Source: Candidatus Delongbacteria bacterium (GTDB taxonomy: Bacteria > UBA4055). From it: 6,830 nt of DNA. Both the position numbers and the translations under genes were made by a program. Positions within the stretch are counted from its first letter, which is position 1, and the number at the start of each line of letters is the position of its first letter. The stretch covers positions 1-6,830 of the forward strand of contig WTAK01000240.1 in the NCBI GenBank assembly GCA_013139625.1, in the 5' to 3' direction. This document shows positions 6,003 to 6,830 of the stretch, piece after piece. The notes under the pieces were generated by a model. The model was given only the letters and a program-made list of their open reading frames with translations. It did no database searches and had not been told where the DNA came from.

Positions 6003-6830
6003 ATGTTCCAATATCTTTCTTTCCTATCATCAGAGTATGAATTCCTATCATTTCTAAGACTGTTCGATTCAATTATGTTCAGGTCTATGGCTGCAATGAT
6101 CACAGCCTTATTGTTTTCATTAATAGTTGGAAATAAGATCATTATTCTTTTGTATAAAAAGGGAATGCGTGATATTGTAAGGGACTATGGCAATATTGGA
6201 GTAAGTGACAAAAATGGTACTCCGGTAATGGGTGGACTTATAATTATTTCTTCACTGGTATTTTCGATCTTACTTTGGTCAGATCTGCAATCAACTTTTG
6301 TACTTCTTTCTCTTGCAGCAATATTATGGTATGGATATATAGGTGCTTTAGATGACATTAAAAAAGTAAAATATCGTAATAGCGATAAAGGAATGAAGCA
6401 ATTAACTAAGATAATCTTGCAGGGTTTATTCGCATTAGTCATTGCGTTAATATTTTATCTAAAAGAAACTACACCTTTTCCTGAAGGTTTTGCATCTCAT
6501 ATGACCATTCCATTCATTAAAGGAGATTTCTTTATTGATCTGGGCTGGTTCTATATACCTTTTGCGACATTCACTATGTTAGCGATTTCAAATGCAGTAA
6601 ATTTTGCTGATGGTTTAGACGGATTGGTAATTGTTCCTTCCATTGTTACAGGAATAGTGTATGGAGTGTTTGCATATATCATTGGCAATATCAAATTTTC
6701 AGAATATTTGCTTTTTAATTATACTCCGGGTACAGGTGAAATAACTATCATAATGTCGGCATTATTTGGGGCAGGACTTGGGTTTCTATGGTATAACTGC
6801 TATCCAGCGACAGTGTTTATGGGCGATACC
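6003..6830 (+). CDS. mraY: Phospho-N-acetylmuramoyl-pentapeptide-transferase (lipid I synthase), 3' end cut off
   Basis: The first 276 codons of a protein usually about 360-380 residues; the frame is open at the window end. MraY is a polytopic inner-membrane enzyme that moves phospho-MurNAc-pentapeptide from UDP to undecaprenyl phosphate, making lipid I, the first membrane step of peptidoglycan synthesis. Signatures seen: GTPVMGGL ending at residue 79, GALDDIKKV with the Mg-binding pair D117-D118, NAVNFADGLDGL (197-208, usually NLTDGLDGL), and PATVFMGDT with D275 as the third catalytic aspartate at the very end. Several hydrophobic segments alternate with loops; the loop about 154-182 is long and is followed by WFYIPF. 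The conserved C-terminal histidine-containing loop is beyond the window. Upstream is dinG instead of the murF commonly found before mraY in the dcw cluster, so the cluster is rearranged or starts here; the downstream genes cannot be seen. Confidence 0.95.
   Translation, partial: MFQYLSFLSSEYEFLSFLRLFDSIMFRSMAAMITALLFSLIVGNKIIILLYKKGMRDIVRDYGNIGVSDKNGTPVMGGLIIISSLVFSILLWSDLQSTFVLLSLAAILWYGYIGALDDIKKVKYRNSDKGMKQLTKIILQGLFALVIALIFYLKETTPFPEGFASHMTIPFIKGDFFIDLGWFYIPFATFTMLAISNAVNFADGLDGLVIVPSIVTGIVYGVFAYIIGNIKFSEYLLFNYTPGTGEITIIMSALFGAGLGFLWYNCYPATVFMGDT

Noticed and set aside
6185..6442. Reverse-strand open frame of 85 codons
   Set aside because: It lies antisense to mraY, whose signature motifs run through the same bases on the plus strand.
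1..6830. Mobile element, CRISPR array or defence system
   Set aside because: No transposase, integrase, terminal inverted repeats, spaced direct repeats or defence-type genes are visible on either strand. DinG-like helicases can be plasmid-borne with type IV CRISPR, but this one is the chromosomal exonuclease-fused form with no cas genes nearby.

Overview
The window is an AT-rich bacterial stretch (roughly one third G+C by eye) in which all five protein-coding genes read left to right. The gene content (a separate glycine decarboxylase P-protein subunit 2, a DinG with a fused exonuclease domain, MraY, and an exported protein implying a Sec pathway) fits an anaerobic or fermentative bacterium. 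An FCB-related candidate phylum such as Cloacimonadota is a reasonable guess from protein flavour, but I could not test it and hold it weakly.

Region 1 (1-1504) holds two overlapping genes. The first is the 3' part of a UshA-like metallophosphatase domain whose GNHE-type and GHxH-type metal motifs are altered. The second is an exported protein of unknown function with an N-terminal signal sequence and a glycine/alanine-rich repeat-like opening resembling FlgT-N/LPP20-type envelope proteins. The overlap suggests translational coupling and a shared, probably envelope-associated, role.

Region 2 (1505-1625) is a 121-base intergenic gap. It carries a two-tier AT inverted repeat, promoter-like hexamers, and a good Shine-Dalgarno before gcvPB.

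Region 3 (1626-5924) holds gcvPB, complete with its PLP lysine, followed after 6 bases by dinG. DinG is a 949-residue DEDDh exonuclease plus XPD-like Fe-S helicase that starts at TTG. The two are probably co-transcribed although their functions (glycine cleavage, DNA repair) are unrelated.

Region 4 (5925-6830) is a 78-base gap followed by the first 276 codons of mraY, the lipid I synthase of peptidoglycan synthesis, cut by the window end. The gap carries promoter-like elements and an 11-base word, TTGATAATAAT, that also occurs at nearly the same place before gcvPB.

Overall this looks like mostly ordinary chromosomal housekeeping DNA. I see no tRNA, rRNA, CRISPR array, transposon, integrase, toxin-antitoxin pair or defence locus. 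The points most worth a second look are the degenerate metallophosphatase with its coupled exported partner, and the shared motif upstream of gcvPB and mraY.
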